A DNA stretch of 64,000 nucleotides from Apostichopus japonicus (GCF_037975245.1 NC_092580.1:7416501-7480500), one strand, 5' to 3'. Positions 1-21,594 are shown, counted from the first letter of the stretch. Program-made: numbers and translations. Notes: generated by a model not told the origin, from the sequence alone.

Positions 1-1487
1 AACGGAGTTACATCAGGTTCAACAAATAAATTCCTCAATATCGGCGTGGGGATGCTTGGTCCCCAGGACTCACTGTGTCTCCCCCTCCGTCCACAGTTGT
101 CACCACCCGTTGCGTCTTTTCACGATAATGAATAATTGTATTAGCAAACTAGGTCAAAATTTCTCATGTAATATTTCCCCCCAATTTTTGCTGTTTGCGG
201 AAAATCTTACCATGTACACCCCAACAAACACATCATCATATCGCTCCCAAATTATCTATCTGTTGATAGCAAAATAGAACCACGCTCCACACGCGTTAGT
301 GGGGGGGGGGGGGGTATTTTTTTACATTAAGTAAGGGACGAGTGCGACCACTATGATTGCACCGTACTTCCTCCTTTTTAACATCATATAAAAATCGACC
401 TAAGGTCTATAAATACGCCTCAGAATGCTTCATTTGACGTCTACACCTTAAATTTATTTCGGCCGGGGACCCAACTTTGGCCCTTCCATAATTCCGCCTC
501 CGTCCGGGCTGCATTCCTGTCCACGTCCACTGCATGTGCTCTGCCAAATAAATCACCATCGATAGAAGAAAAGCCAAACTAATTCTCCACATTTACATAT
601 ACTGTTTTTTCTTCCACTCCCTTTGTCCAATAAGGTAAAAAAACCGCGAGAACATTAGCGAAGCTATCAAAAAGTGAGGGCCCCCTCGGGGAGGGGGGGG
701 GGTGTCGAACACCGGTGGGATTATGGTGGTTGTTCCGATGACGAATTTCAGTCTTGCAGTGCTATTGTTACCCGACTCGGACTGTTAACATTTCAAACTT
801 CTACCCCCAACTTTCGACTATATTATAGTCCGAGTCTCTAACTTTTCTCACAAGTTCGCCTTCCTTTTTGGAAAGTGAATTGGCACTCTATGGAAATTTC
901 AAATACTTATCTCAAATTAAGTCGAATTAGCAGGAGCAAGTCGAAATTTGGACATATAATTTCGAACTGTCCACTGTTTTATCTGAAAAGTTTCTCCAAA
1001 TTTCCATATTATTTGCAAAATTACTAGTAAAACACTTATATAAAATTATATGGTTGATTGAATGTTGCTTATTTGAGTGGTTTATAATGGATTACTGTGG
1101 GTGGACTGTGTTATCATCTGTCTAAATGCTTCTTTAAAACTCCAGTAAGCCCAGTTATCTTTCAAACCTGGTACATTTGGAAAGTTAGTTTAATTGTCAA
1201 TGTTTCCTGTATTTAGAATTAAATCAAAATGCACCCCTCTTGTAGAAATATTCTATTCCTTTGTGGATCATTTAAATTATATAAAGAAAAAACAGATACA
1301 TTATCACCTGATGTGCCCTAATGACATTCAGTCGTCTGTTGCCAGATACATTTTCAAAATATTACCAAATAAAAAAATGAAATAAAAAAATACAGTATTT
1401 GCAATGCAAATGGTAGTATGTAGCTTTCGCCACAATAGGTAGATAATATTTCAACAATTTGACTGATAAATTAATCAACATCAGCCA
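1..1487. other. No gene seen
   Basis: AT-rich apart from short GC patches. Contains G14 at 301-314 and G10 at 693-702. Short frames at 56-277, 407-592 and 1194-1385 have no splice sites or recognisable residues. Confidence 0.6.
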
Positions 1488-2513
1488 ATATTTTTTTTTC
1501 ACCCAAACCACAAAAAAATCAAGAACATAGATATATGTATTGGCAACTCACAGTTAAAGCGTGTTGAGGTTATAAAATTCCTAGGTTTATTTATTGATCC
1601 TGCTCTAAAGTGGTCTTCCCACATCTCCAAGATTAAAACTACCATCTCAAAAACTGTTGGAGTCCTTTATAAAATCAAAGACTTTGTTCCAATGTATATT
1701 CTCAAGAACTTGTATAATACTCTCATACTACCTCATCTTAATTATTGTAATATTGTTTGGGGTAATGCATATTCTACCTACCTAAAGCAATTGCTTTTAT
1801 TACAAAAGAAGGCTGTCCGTGTTATTACACAGTCTGATTTCTTAGCACATACCCCACCACTATTCAGCTCACTGAACTTACTAGATATTTTTGATTTACA
1901 TAGATACCACTGTGCAGTTTTTATTTTTAAGTCTATTAATAATAAATTACCAGTCAACTTTAATAATTACTTTAATTTCAATTATAATATACATAACTAC
2001 CACACCAGATCCTCTGGAAATTTATTTTCATTGCCCATAAATACCGATGTCTTTAAACGTTCCATCGTCTGTTATGGTGTTCATTTCTGGAATAGCCTAA
2101 GTCCTACATTAAGAAATATTAAGTACCTTAATTCATTTGCATTCAAGTTGAAAAATCATCTTTTATCCAAGTATCAACATCTTTAGATCTACATTTGTCT
2201 CTGACTTTAAGTATTTTCCACATTATCAAAATGCCTTTTTTTGTTTATTTTAGGGGTGGGGGTGGGGTATAGGTCTTCTTTGTAAGGGGCTTTATTATCA
2301 TGCCCATATACTTTATACTTGTTACCTTTATTCTTGGTGGGCTTCTTGTACTTGCTACGGCTTCCAAGCCCTTCCACCATTTTCTCTCCGTTATTTCCAT
2401 TATTTTTCTTTTATTTGAATTACTACTTATTATTTTCTTTGCATGGTATCGTCTTCACAGTCCTATTATTATATAAACATTGTGAGAAAATGGAAAAATA
2501 AATGAAATGAAAT
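1488..2513 (+). mobile_element. 5'-truncated non-LTR retrotransposon (CR1/L2/Jockey group), 3' end
   Basis: About 230 codons in one open frame (about 1488 to the TAG at 2184-2186) match the region after the reverse-transcriptase catalytic core in CR1/L2-type LINEs: KFLGLFIDPALKWSSHI, the LPHLNYCNIVWG block, LLLLQKKAVRVIT, HTPPLFSSLNLLDIFDL, YHTRSSG and FWNSLSP. The catalytic (Y/F)xDD box, endonuclease and ORF1 are absent, so the copy is 5'-truncated. The 3' UTR of about 320 nt ends in AATGAAATGAAAT, a short tandem tail of the kind these elements carry. The intact frame suggests fairly recent insertion. Clade assignment is approximate. Confidence 0.85.
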
Positions 2514-4254
2514 AGAAAACCCACTCTAGACAATAAGCTTATACTATTCTCTATGTACCCGGCCCGGCCCAATTGTTTACTTGTTCTTGTAAGATAAAGC
2601 ATTCATCTAAAAAATCAATTGTTAATCAATTGTTCGTAAATTCTAATAACTCATCCAAAAAATCTTCTTTTAACTTTATCTGAACAACAGAGTACCTTTC
2701 GATGACATTCAACACAATTTGTCCGAGACATTGTTTTAATGCGCTGAAAACATGATATTTGAGGCCATAAATTTCTGTTTTCCCATTGAATCTTGTGTGG
2801 TACCAGAGGAACTAACACTTATGGTGTGTGAGTTAGACTATGTAGTACAGCTACTTTTATTGATGAGCCTCAGATGTTTATTTCTCAAAAGATATATGTG
2901 GAATAGAAATTTAATCTGGACTGTAAGTAGTAAGCTAGCATTGGTCTACATTTTGTGCCTCTAGTCACCCTTTAAAGCCTTTACAAAAATGTCACTTTTC
3001 TTTTTCTCTAGCATGTAATTTGCTTCAGTGGATAAATAGTGCGTACAATATAATATTAATAAACACAAAGCCAATTTCAACTCATTTGTGAAGACTGTTG
3101 CTCAACCGACAATTCCAGCTACAGTATATTCATAAAACCTCACCAAACTTGAAAATATCATATTATTGTGATTAAACATGCCATCAGGATGTGTTTCTCA
3201 TCTCCAAATTCAGTTCTAAAAATTTAGAGCGATTTGTTAAAGCTGTCAACTTCAATAGCCTGAAAACTTATACTTCTTTGGCTACCCACATTACCAAGTT
3301 ACTCCCTTTTCAAAGTAATTTACATAACAATTTCAAATTGTCAGTATGTTAATTGATTATTCAGGTGATAATTTAAGTAATAATGTGCGCAGGGTTAAAG
3401 GTCAACAGTGGCATCACCAGACACTTGGAAACAACAGGAGGGCCACATTTGGGTAGGGGGAACAAATGGAAGTTGATACCATCACAAAATGCCATGTCAA
3501 CTTGGGGTCTGGGTTTCACCATTGGACTCCTGGTGGGTGTCAAGGGGCACAAACAACTTGAAGATTTGTGGTTTTCACCGTTCCCAGAACTTATATCAGT
3601 TTCAAATCAGAATAATTTTGGTAGACGTATCCATAAATTATATTCAGTATTTTTTGGACATGGCAAATTTTATTTGTGGATGGGGGGGGGGGGGGGTGGC
3701 TTAGGATCATTGTTGTGAGATGTGGGAATTTGAATTCTTTGTTAAAGTCCTTTCATGGAAATTTATGTGGGGTAACCATCTCAGTAAGTAAAATCCTGCA
3801 TAAAGTAAGGCAATAGGTTCCATTTCATTACTTGCAAAATTATGAACTAATTAGACCATGAACAATGAAATTGTTTGTTTTTTAAACAATAAGCTGACAA
3901 ATATTATAAGTTGTCAGATCAGAATATTTCTTAAGTTTGAGAGGTCATGTAGCTACAATACTTTTGTGAACCCCTCCCTCTACCCCAACCCCCCACACAC
4001 AATTCATTGTTATGATAAGAGCAGAATGATACAGGGCTTTCATGTTGTAAGCATACATAGTGTTATTGGAAAGCCACATAACTGCTACTTACGAGATACC
4101 ATATCATCTTGGCCCAACTTACATCTTGGGTTTTCATTAACTTGTTATTGTAGTGCATAGTCTGTAAAGGATTGCATGTTCGACCTACCACTTGAAAGCA
4201 CAGTATAAACACAAGTAATGGTTCTACAATTAGGCCTATGTTAATTCTAGTATA
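2514..4254. other. No gene seen
   Basis: AT-rich intergenic sequence between the LINE and the MITE. G15 at 3682-3696. Small frames at 2752-2964, 3383-3718 and 3858-4160 look random. Confidence 0.6.
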
Positions 4255-4855
4255 GTAAAAGCTTCATAATTGACGCACCCCCGTAATTGACGCATCTTCA
4301 ATTATTACTAGCAACGATACAGCAGGCCACCTAAACTTTTTGCAGTCAAGTAGAATTACATATTTCATGAGTTTGAATCCATTTCAGCTATTTGCTGACC
4401 AAATTGTGGTATTTTTTAAGCTTTTAACACCTTCCCCCTAGTTTTGCCCATTTTTTTTTACATTTGGAAATCTTACACCTTAAAAGTAACCAACAATACC
4501 TCAGTATGATAAAACCTCTCTCTGGGACCTTACCTGTCTGAGCGTAGAGACTCAGAGCATAACAATCAGCATCTAAAGTCAATGGATACATACTAAGGCC
4601 TACAGTACAGTTAGCTTATCGAAGGATGTGTCAATTTAGGGGTATGAAAGAACTTGACACGGCAGACATTTTGTGGTCAAATTCTGCTCAATTGTACGGT
4701 GCATAAGCACAGAACCTTAAATATTTTGAGATCATAACATTTCTGAGGAACTACACATATGAAAAACACATACAGTTGAGTGATTTGGTTTTTTCCTTGA
4801 TAGACATCGTTGATCAAATCCTTAAGTGCGTCAATTATGAGCCCACCATGCTATA
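4255..4855. mobile_element. Probable non-autonomous DNA transposon (MITE) with CATAATTGACGCAC ends
   Basis: The left end carries CTTCATAATTGACGCAC (to 4278) and the right end GTGCGTCAATTATGAG (4826-4841), an inverted pair. The motif TAATTGACGCA is repeated at 4284-4294, and a degenerate copy, GATGTGTCAATTTAGGGG, lies near 4625. TATAG flanks both ends, compatible with a TA target duplication. No ORF spans it. Inverted ends with subterminal repeats resemble pogo/Tc1-type elements; exact termini are uncertain. Confidence 0.55.
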
Positions 4856-6874
4856 ATTATAATAAATGGAAAACATGTTCCAAACTGTATATAACTTCCA
4901 TACAAGTAAGATCCAGATGATGAACGAAGATTTATGAAATGTTTGACATAGCTAATCCTCAAACCTTATGCATTTCTAGCTGAGGATACAGCCTGGTGTC
5001 AGTTTACTTTGTGATATTTACACATAACAACCACACTGTATGTAAGGTTCAAACTATGCATCATCGTGTGCTCTAAACTTTTACCCAACATGTAAACATG
5101 CTGAAAAAGCAACACATTTACGATTGAGGTAGAAGTATTTTCAGTCCACCAAGCATGCCAGACAGCCAAGGTTGACTTCTTATCCCAAGCATTATGCTTA
5201 GGAAAACTGGCGACTTGGGTAGATCTCAGCCTAACCGAGGCTAGGCTGAAGTCCTATCGTTGACTAAGAATACCACCCGTATGGAGCTACACTCTGCACA
5301 GCGCAACTTACAAAGTATGAGAATTTTCGGCAAATTCAACTATACAACACAAAACAGCCCACTGGTTTTATCAAGAAAAAGCTATGAGTGCTATAAAAAG
5401 GATGAAAACCAGCAAACAAACTTAAAAAACGCACTCATATTATGAAGAAAGTCGCAGTAGGGTTAGAGTACTTGCTGCTTTGTTCAATGCCAGAAGCGTT
5501 GTGAAAATAAACACACGCCGTCGATTTAAATATGGTGGTTAAATTTAAAAGAGGGCGTTAGGTATTAATAAATGTCAGAGCCGTGTATCTCTATATACGG
5601 CTCTGATAAATGTCATCGGCTCTGCTAAATGACAACGCTAAGTTACATATAACTCTAGAAAACAAAGGTGTGTGAAGTGAAGGGTATATAACTGTTATTA
5701 GGTGCCCGCCTCCACAGAAATTTTTAGGGGCAAAACAACAAACAGACATAGATATCATTTTCGATAATGATTTTCCTATCGGCATGTGAGTCTGTTCCAA
5801 TAACCGCCAACTTCAACCAAATTTGTTCGTCCCCTCCCATCTCCCCCCTCCGAAAGCAAATCGAACTCACGATATACGGGCGTGATTGTAATGTATGTGA
5901 TATATCAACATGATCATTGTCGTTCATTTACATTGTTTGCAGAATAAAACAATATTTATTCTTGACGAATTATAGAAAGACTGGTGAGTTACTCACTATA
6001 TTGTTACGTACTTTAAACGTTTTCAGACATATCTCGAAGGATTTCAGGAGTGTAGGATATTCGTGGTAGTACACTTCCTTTCGATATACATGCAGCGTAA
6101 CAGGGTGGTACTGTACACAATATCATGGTGTCATGAGCGTCATCAATACAATATCTGAGTTACTTACACTTTAATCAAAATTAAGTTTTAAAAAATGGCT
6201 TTGCACCCCCCCCCCCCCACACCTTCATGGACGTTTTGTCTTGGAATTGTGAGAAGAAATGAAAAAAGAAAGGGAAAACTTTTGAGAACCTGGTGGCACT
6301 ACGTACGATATCACAGATTTTAAAATATGATTGCTCCCAGACAGGACAGATAAACTATGACATCTTTCAAACGCAGCATGATATTCTTAGCTGTTTGGGG
6401 AAGTTATTCATCACAAAGATCTCAACAACATAAGCTGAAATTGATGGTTGTGTTCTGTCCTCTTTAAAGGTAGTCCGTTTAGGCCCCGTTTAGGCATGCT
6501 AGAAATTTTCAAAAAGTACTTTCCTGGAGGTCTTGCCTCTCCCAATCATTCTCAGATATTTTTGAGGAACACATAAGTCATAAGATGACTAAATTTCCCA
6601 GTGATGAAAATTTCCTTGAAGGTTGTAATAAAAACAGTTTAAGAATTTTGATCAAAGGTGGCCATATTTGAATATCTAGCATATTTGGAGCTAATACAGC
6701 ATACTGTTCAGGCTTGCCCTGAGGTGCCAACGTCATCATCAAGTTAACATTTATTAAACATATTTTGAACATAGATATCTTGACAACCGGAATAGCTATA
6801 GTAATATGTCCAGCAAACAAATTATATTTTGTTGTGGAATTTTAATTGACAAGACTGTCGTTCGCGTATACTTC
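4856..6874. other. Upstream flank of ARF, no gene seen
   Basis: Contains the 5575-5606 inverted repeat and C13 at 6206-6218. Frames at 5260-5445, 5591-5927 and 6578-6820 show no family signal. Confidence 0.6.
5575..5606. repeat. Inverted repeat TCAGAGCCGTGTAT / ATATACGGCTCTGA
   Basis: 14-bp arms with one mismatch around a short CTCT core. A further half copy, TCGGCTCTG, follows near 5619. Stable stem-loop in either strand. Confidence 0.8.
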
Positions 6875-6880
6875 TCATAA

Positions 6881-6914
6881 TTATTAGAGTTCTTTTATAA
6901 AGGAACTCTAATAA
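6881..6914. repeat. Inverted repeat TTATTAGAGTTC / GAACTCTAATAA plus a third copy
   Basis: 12-bp perfect arms, 10-nt loop, about 60 bp before the CRE. A third copy, CTATTAGAGTTCC, follows at about 6915-6927 in the left-arm orientation. Confidence 0.85.
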
Positions 6915-6974
6915 CTATTAGAGTTCCTTTGACTTTCTACGCCCTCTTCATATAAAATTGCTGTTGTTGGAAGG

Positions 6975-6986
6975 GATGACGTCATC
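6975..6986. promoter_or_regulatory. Palindromic CRE in the ARF 5' flank
   Basis: GATGACGTCATC is a perfect 12-bp palindrome around the full CRE TGACGTCA (6977-6984), about 200 bp before the ARF start codon. CREB, ATF and CREB3-type bZIP factors bind this core in animals. That it works here is inference. Confidence 0.55.
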
Positions 6987-7045
6987 AGATAATAGTTCTA
7001 CGTGAAACAAGGACCTTACACTATACTATAGCTCCACCACGAGAC

Positions 7046-7054
7046 TGACGTGGC
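7046..7054 (+). promoter_or_regulatory. UPRE / Golgi-stress-type motif TGACGTGGC
   Basis: TGACGTGG matches the unfolded-protein-response element bound by ATF6/XBP1/CREB3-type bZIP factors. The overlapping ACGTGGC matches the Golgi apparatus stress response element bound by TFE3 in mammals. It lies about 130 bp before the ARF start codon. No CCAAT is placed for an ERSE. Function is inferred. Confidence 0.45.
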
Positions 7055-7175
7055 AAATACAATTAAAATCCCTGTTTTGGGTGGAAGATAAAACAATTCA
7101 CTACATTCTGTTGTTATAGCGAAGTGTTTTATTAACAAGAGACATTAAGGTGGAATTTGTAAAAAAAAATCTGCG

Positions 7176-15548
<8,373 letters not shown>

Positions 15549-16154
15549 GACACATCACACCTCTTGACAAAAAAACCAACAGTTTACATTGTAAGGAGAA
15601 AAAGTATCTTTGGTTGTTTCTAGACCACAGAGCGATTCTCGTAAACTTCTCTGTCACTAAACGAACCTGCTTCTATTTGGTTCATGAAGAACTGATAATT
15701 TATAACAAGAAAACTTTCCGATATTCCCATTCACAACCTTTTAGACTGTGTTTATACATAGCGTAGGAGTCCAGGCCACGATGTGATGATGCTTAGTTCG
15801 TCATCCTCATCATCATCTTTGAGAAATGAGACACAGCCTGTGATCGACACTCATCCGTATTGAAAGTAGCGAGCTGCCTTATAGATATGACCTGGCTTGG
15901 TTGTCATGGCTACATATTCCTTTTGGTTTATTTTACATATTGGTCTCAATATTTGGAAGAATATTTTCCAAGTTTGGAACAGCAAGGGAGGTGGAATGGT
16001 TTCATTTATATTCGACGCTGGTAACTTTGTTCCATATCTGTATGTCTCAAAACATGTGGAAACGTGGAACAACTCGGAAACTCTTGTGTTGATTTATTTC
16101 TTCACTTCAAGATCAACTCATTTCCAGTAATATCCTGGGCTTGTGGAGTGATCA
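15549..16154 (+). other. ARF 3' UTR (inferred)
   Basis: No coding potential consistent with a gene. Overlapping short ORFs near 15850-16130 on both strands lack splice sites or recognisable residues. Taken as 3' UTR because it runs from the TAG to the first good poly(A) signal. Confidence 0.5.
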
Positions 16155-16160
16155 AATAAA
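16155..16160 (+). terminator. Probable ARF polyadenylation signal AATAAA
   Basis: The first canonical AATAAA after the ARF stop, 607 nt downstream, followed by a GT-rich stretch (tgtgttttctgtg) typical of a downstream element. It implies a 3' UTR of about 620-640 nt. Later AATAAA copies exist, so longer 3' UTRs are possible. Confidence 0.55.
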
Positions 16161-16404
16161 CTTCATTGTGTTTTCTGTGCCGGGGTAGTAGTTAAAAGAA
16201 GTATTTAAAAGAATGGGTTTTGGGAACAAGATTCATATGTGTTTCCTACAGAATTGGTTTGTAATTTTTTGTTTTTCTTTTTTTTTACTGTGATGTTCCT
16301 GTTGATACTCTGTCCTCTTATTCTGCATTAAGTCTTGGATAGGTTTCACCTGCTGCATCTAATGTATGCTAGTTCTGTCGTATCTAAGACCATGCATGAG
16401 CTTT

Positions 16405-16422
16405 TTCCGCGAATTCGCGGAA
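16405..16422. repeat. 18-bp perfect palindrome TTCCGCGAATTCGCGGAA
   Basis: Perfect and CpG-rich in a CpG-poor region, about 245 bp after the ARF poly(A) signal. Confidence 0.85.
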
Positions 16423-17648
16423 TATCCGTGATTTCTTTTCTACCTTGGGGACAAACACTATTATCCTAACACACTGTAGCATACGTAGACTGGAGCCTAT
16501 ACCGCAATTTTTGCAAAGTGATTTCTTTATTAACCCAGGCTCATCCCTGTAAGACTCTGTATGTTCTAGTGCTTCACATTGTGGTTCTCTTGAATTCAGG
16601 CATAATCATAATAGCTTTATAATGCATTGACAAACATAGGTTGCTAAGAAGCAGAATTGCTCAACATAGCAGGCCACACAAAACCTGCTTTAAATTAACT
16701 TACGACTCCTATTCTCAAAGTCCTTTCTTGTTCATAATATTCATCAGTTGATAACCTGGACAATAAATAAGAATATACTTCATGATAACTTCTATAAATA
16801 AATGAGATTTAATATCTTAAATAATTTAAAGAAATCTGGTTCAGTTTAAGGCCTTGAGATGTTGACAGAAAGTTTTTTAATGATGTACGACAGCTTGTTT
16901 TGTTGAAATATATTTCAGTTGGAATTTCCACATGTTTTAATGGTCAGCTAATAAATTATGAAATGAGAAATTTGGCTTAAAACTGAGAAGTTTTCTGAAG
17001 TATTTGTTTGCTTGCATATTGAACATGACTCAGCAATCTATCAGCTTAGAAGCCAAATTCATGGGTAACATTTGATGCTCACTTCTGAGCAAGATCTCAT
17101 CTGGACTATTTGCCATCTCTTATTAGAGGGTGCTCTTTCAGTTTTTGATTGCTCAGGAGATGGTTAAATGAGTTGGTCGTCATGCAAATAGAGAAAATGG
17201 ATGTAACACACCGCTGGTTAGTACTGCCACATAAATTTTTGTTAAAGTAGAGTTTATTGTAGAGAACTGTCACTAAACATAAATAAGTGATCACAAGGAG
17301 ATATTTCCTAATTTTTCCTAAAGTCTATTCCAAATGGAGGTGGCTTACATGACTTTGTAAGCATAGGTGGTATATCAATGTGGTTGTTCTTCTTTCATTA
17401 ATAATGAAAAGTACAGGGTTACCATTCAAGCATGTAATGCAGTCCTATTTAAAGACTGTTTCGTTGTTACTTGGGTCTGGTTTTGTCTTGGAGAGGTCCC
17501 CTGATATAATATCACATTAGCCTACCAGCAGGTAAACATGATGACATTTGTATGCTGTATATGTTCACACAGTTTTCATTGGTGTAGTTTACTTACACTT
17601 TGAAAGTAGGTTTGCTTATGAATTGATGCTTACCAACATGGTTTGTTT

Positions 17649-17715
17649 GGGGTGGGTGGGGAATGGGTGTGGTTACCATCAAGGTTTGGCTGGGGTGGGC
17701 GGGGAATGGGTGGGA
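17649..17715. repeat. Duplicated G-rich segment
   Basis: GGGGTGGGTGGGGAATGGGTG recurs about 43 bp later as GGGGTGGGCGGGGAATGGGT. Four closely spaced G runs per copy give G-quadruplex potential on the plus strand. Confidence 0.7.
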
Positions 17716-20700
17716 GGAATGAGAGAAGTTTCGAGAAGGAACATCTTACAGGCAAAATGGAACTATACCAATCTTATGTAATCCACATCTGTTGACAATG
17801 CTCTGTTTCAACCTTTATGAAAGTAATTATATTGCACAAAAATATAAAGTATTAATCACTGCTGATTAGAATTTGAAGTAGAAATGCAGCTATAGTTCTA
17901 TTTGTGTGCATATCCCCTTCCCCTCCTCATGTTTTGGTTGGGGGTGAGGGGGGGGGGGAGGAGTGTTCATAGAGATAAGCACTGGTATGTAATTCTGAGG
18001 AACTATTCAAAACACTCTACATGGAGAACCATGTTTTGCAAGATTGGGGGATTCGAGAGTAACAGTGAAAGACTGGTGATTGCCACTACCTGACATGGAA
18101 AATATAGTATCCTGTTTCTGGCATTGTTCTGGCTCAAGGCTTCTTGTTTTAACCTAAAGCATTGTTCTTTATGTAATGTGTTGTCTTTTTGTGCCTTGAT
18201 GTGAAGTATTGTTCTATGGATGTCATCTAAATGTAATTTCTTTTCTTTTTGGTTTCGTCTCTTTGTCATGTGGACATTTATAAATAATCTCTGATGCTAA
18301 TATTGCTACTAAAGATCATTGTGTTATTCACATGCAGCGCAAAGGCTGGACACAACACTAACAAGAAATAGGTTTAACTTTCGTTTAAACATGCACGGTT
18401 GTAGCACTCGCTCATATCTATGTACATAAATTAAACACAACTTTCATTTTTTAATGTTGTGGGAAATGATATTATTGATATTATAAGTTACTATATTGCA
18501 TTTATATTTTGGTGTAATTTGTGCAGAACTTCGATCCATCAGAACAAAAAGGAAGGGAATAACAAAAAAAAAAAGATGTTAGGTTCTTGCCTCCCATTGT
18601 AATATTAACTCCCTTTCACATGCCTTGGTACATTCCCACCCCAGACTTTCAGCCTTTGGTAGAGGGTACAGAATATAAGCTTCATTTTGCAGAGAAGGAA
18701 ACCAATTCATTGCTGTATTTTGTGGTGAATTCCATTCAATATTGTTGGTAACATTTTTTCACCAGTAAAGTAAGGATAATGTACCTGAAACCATACATTA
18801 GGTTAGTCAATGGAAATTGCACCATGAACAATGGAAGGAAGCACAAACTTTACAGGGAAAGTAATGAAAAATCAAATTTTCTCATTACATTTGTAGGTCA
18901 CAAACTGTCTGTATTTTATCAATAATTGTTTAATTACCCTGGAGTTAGAGAAACAGGCAATCCCGGTCTCCAGCCACACCCAAAAAATGAACATATCGGT
19001 CCTATCTAGCTCTGCGAAACTTGACAAGTCGCAGGTGATAACGGTTACATGGGTTGACTCACTACTAGTGTATAGTGGACAATTTTGTTTGTAATTATTG
19101 ACCAGTTGCAACATTTTTATTAAAAGTTTGAACTTAACCTAGGCTTTAGGCACTTTGTGTTTTTCTATAGTTTAGTTTTGTTCAGCTGAGCAGAATATGT
19201 GGAACCTTGAACTAGCTTATTACCCAGCGCAGCAGCTGTGTCTAAGTTCACCCAGAGTGTTTGCATGAATGGGAGCGGTTTCATGCGATTGTGGTGCTTT
19301 GATCCAGGGATCTGTAAACACTGAATATATAAAGAGTACAGATCACGCACAGTCTAGGCCTCATAAGACAGCACTCTCTGTTGAAATGCTGGAGAGCTTT
19401 CCATTGGTTAAAACCACATTGATCTCCACAAGTTGAATTAAGATCAGTTATTCAAAATTATGTTAATAATACCCAGCTTTGGTCAGAAAGTTTTAAAATG
19501 ACCACCCAGTACAAAACACTTATAGGATTAAATCTGGTCAGGAATGCAAGCAATTCTCATCTGTTTATGTTATTGGTGAAATTAATAGTCCTAAGATATA
19601 CAGTTTTTATGCCACCTTTAAAGTTTTTGGTGCAAATTCTGACGATTTAATCAAGAAACGTCTTTCCAATTTATCGGAGAGCTTTTGTGATCTTTCCTTG
19701 TTAAAGAGCATGTAAAAGATATAGTTATTGCCATGTAGAGATGAAAGATGTATTGGTGAAGGATATGAACTAAATTTAAAAATTTTTGAAATATTAGTAT
19801 GCTTCAATAGAAACACTGAAAGCCATTGACTTAAGTATTTTTTGATTTAACATTATATTAACCAGGCTTCTATTTAGCACCATGGGGAACAAAATAATTG
19901 ATTATTCAGATTTTTTTTTTTTGGCCTTACATTTTTGTTTCTGTTGCCCATATTTTCAAAATGTTACACTTACATCTTTTGTTCATCATTTACTGATTAT
20001 GTTGTCTATTTTACACCATGATACCACGTGATACCATCAGACACTTGGAATTTATCTCCTTTTTTTTTCCAATTTTTTTTTTGCGAGAATATAATAAGAA
20101 AAGACAAGAAAAGATGTAAATTGTATGTACACTTTTTGAGGCTTTTAGTGCCTGTGGAATAAAAATGGTTAAAAAACGTTGAAAAAGTTTGAAGTGTTTT
20201 GAAGCTGCTTAAAGTTACTAGTTGGTCATGATAAACCTTGGATTTTGGTACGTTGGTACCAGAATCCCATCATCATGGTGAAATTCATTTGCTTGTCTAG
20301 GTGTGTATGTTCCATGTCAGATAATAGAAGAAGCCAAATCTTTGTAGTGTTTTCAGATGAAATGTTACAACTTGTTCAAACAAATAAGTAATCCCCTTCC
20401 CCCCCAAAAAAGGATATGGTATAATCTTCCCTTCCCCCTCCATCTCCTGCCTCCAACCCCTATATCCCCTGCCTCCCCCTTCCCTCTCAGAAGAGACAAA
20501 GCTTAACTGATGTAAGGCTAACAAGTGAGAGAGGTAAGTGGAAACATATAAAACTTAAATCTGTTTGTTGATGACTGAACAATCGGAACATGTAGAAAAG
20601 AAAAGAATACAAAAACTACATGAATATTCTCGTTTTAAAATATATATTTCTAAAGTGTTTATTATAGTTTAAAGGTAGAAAATATCAAAATAGCAAAGAT

Positions 20701-21594
20701 TGAAAAGCAAAGAAAAAAAAAGCATTGCAAACTTAAAATGCGGTCGGATTATTTACAAAGTTGTACGATTTTCAAAAAAAAAAATATCCACCTTTTTATA
20801 GCCAATGAATTGTGTCCCTATTACACCGGTTAACAAACAGAAGTTTTTGCAGTTTATAAGGATCGAATATAAAAAACTTCCATTATTAACCTCAACCTCC
20901 AAATTTAACGGTTGCAACATTGAAACTGTTGGATACTGAATGAACATGATTTTCCATCTGCATATTATTTCATATTTTGAAGTTCATATTTAACCATTGG
21001 TGTCGCAGATTACATTTCTGTACATCCTTATACTGACTTTTCTGTTAGTTTGAGATACTTTCATACCATCTATAAGGAAGGCTGTCGGTCTGCATGCCCT
21101 CCCCCACCCCCCCCACCGCCCCTCCATTTTTATCCTGCTAAACTATACGTTACCAAATGTATTTTATTACCCTCGGGGTCTTACCATCCAAATTTCTCAT
21201 TCTGAAGTTTCCTAAAGGCTGACTTTAGGCACTTAATATATCTAAGTCAGAAAACTGGCTGAGGGTGGTAGTACACAATTAAACAATGGTAGCGGTTACT
21301 ACTGCCCTATCTAGCATGATGGGCTGAGGGAGGGGAGGGGTTGTTGGGGTCAATACTAATTGTAAAATCTGCATGATTAATCTAGGATGTTGAAAAACTT
21401 CAAATTGCAGTATCAAATTTTAATAAGTCAATGATAAATATGAGCAACGGAAAAATTGCAATGATTTTGGAAGAAAAATTTCAAGTATCTTAAAAGAGAC
21501 AATTTGTTATGAAAAGAGGCCATCTTGTATTTTCTGCACTTGTAAGTCTTGACCTGTCTCTATTACAGAGTAATAAACTCTAAAATTCATCTCT

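Larger units (their letters stand above)
16161..21594. other. Noncoding gap between convergent gene ends
   Basis: AT-rich, several further AATAAA copies, the 18-bp palindrome and the G-rich duplication. Frames at 17548-17781, 18003-18269, 19607-19816 and 20297-20524 lack start context, splice sites or recognisable motifs. Confidence 0.65.
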
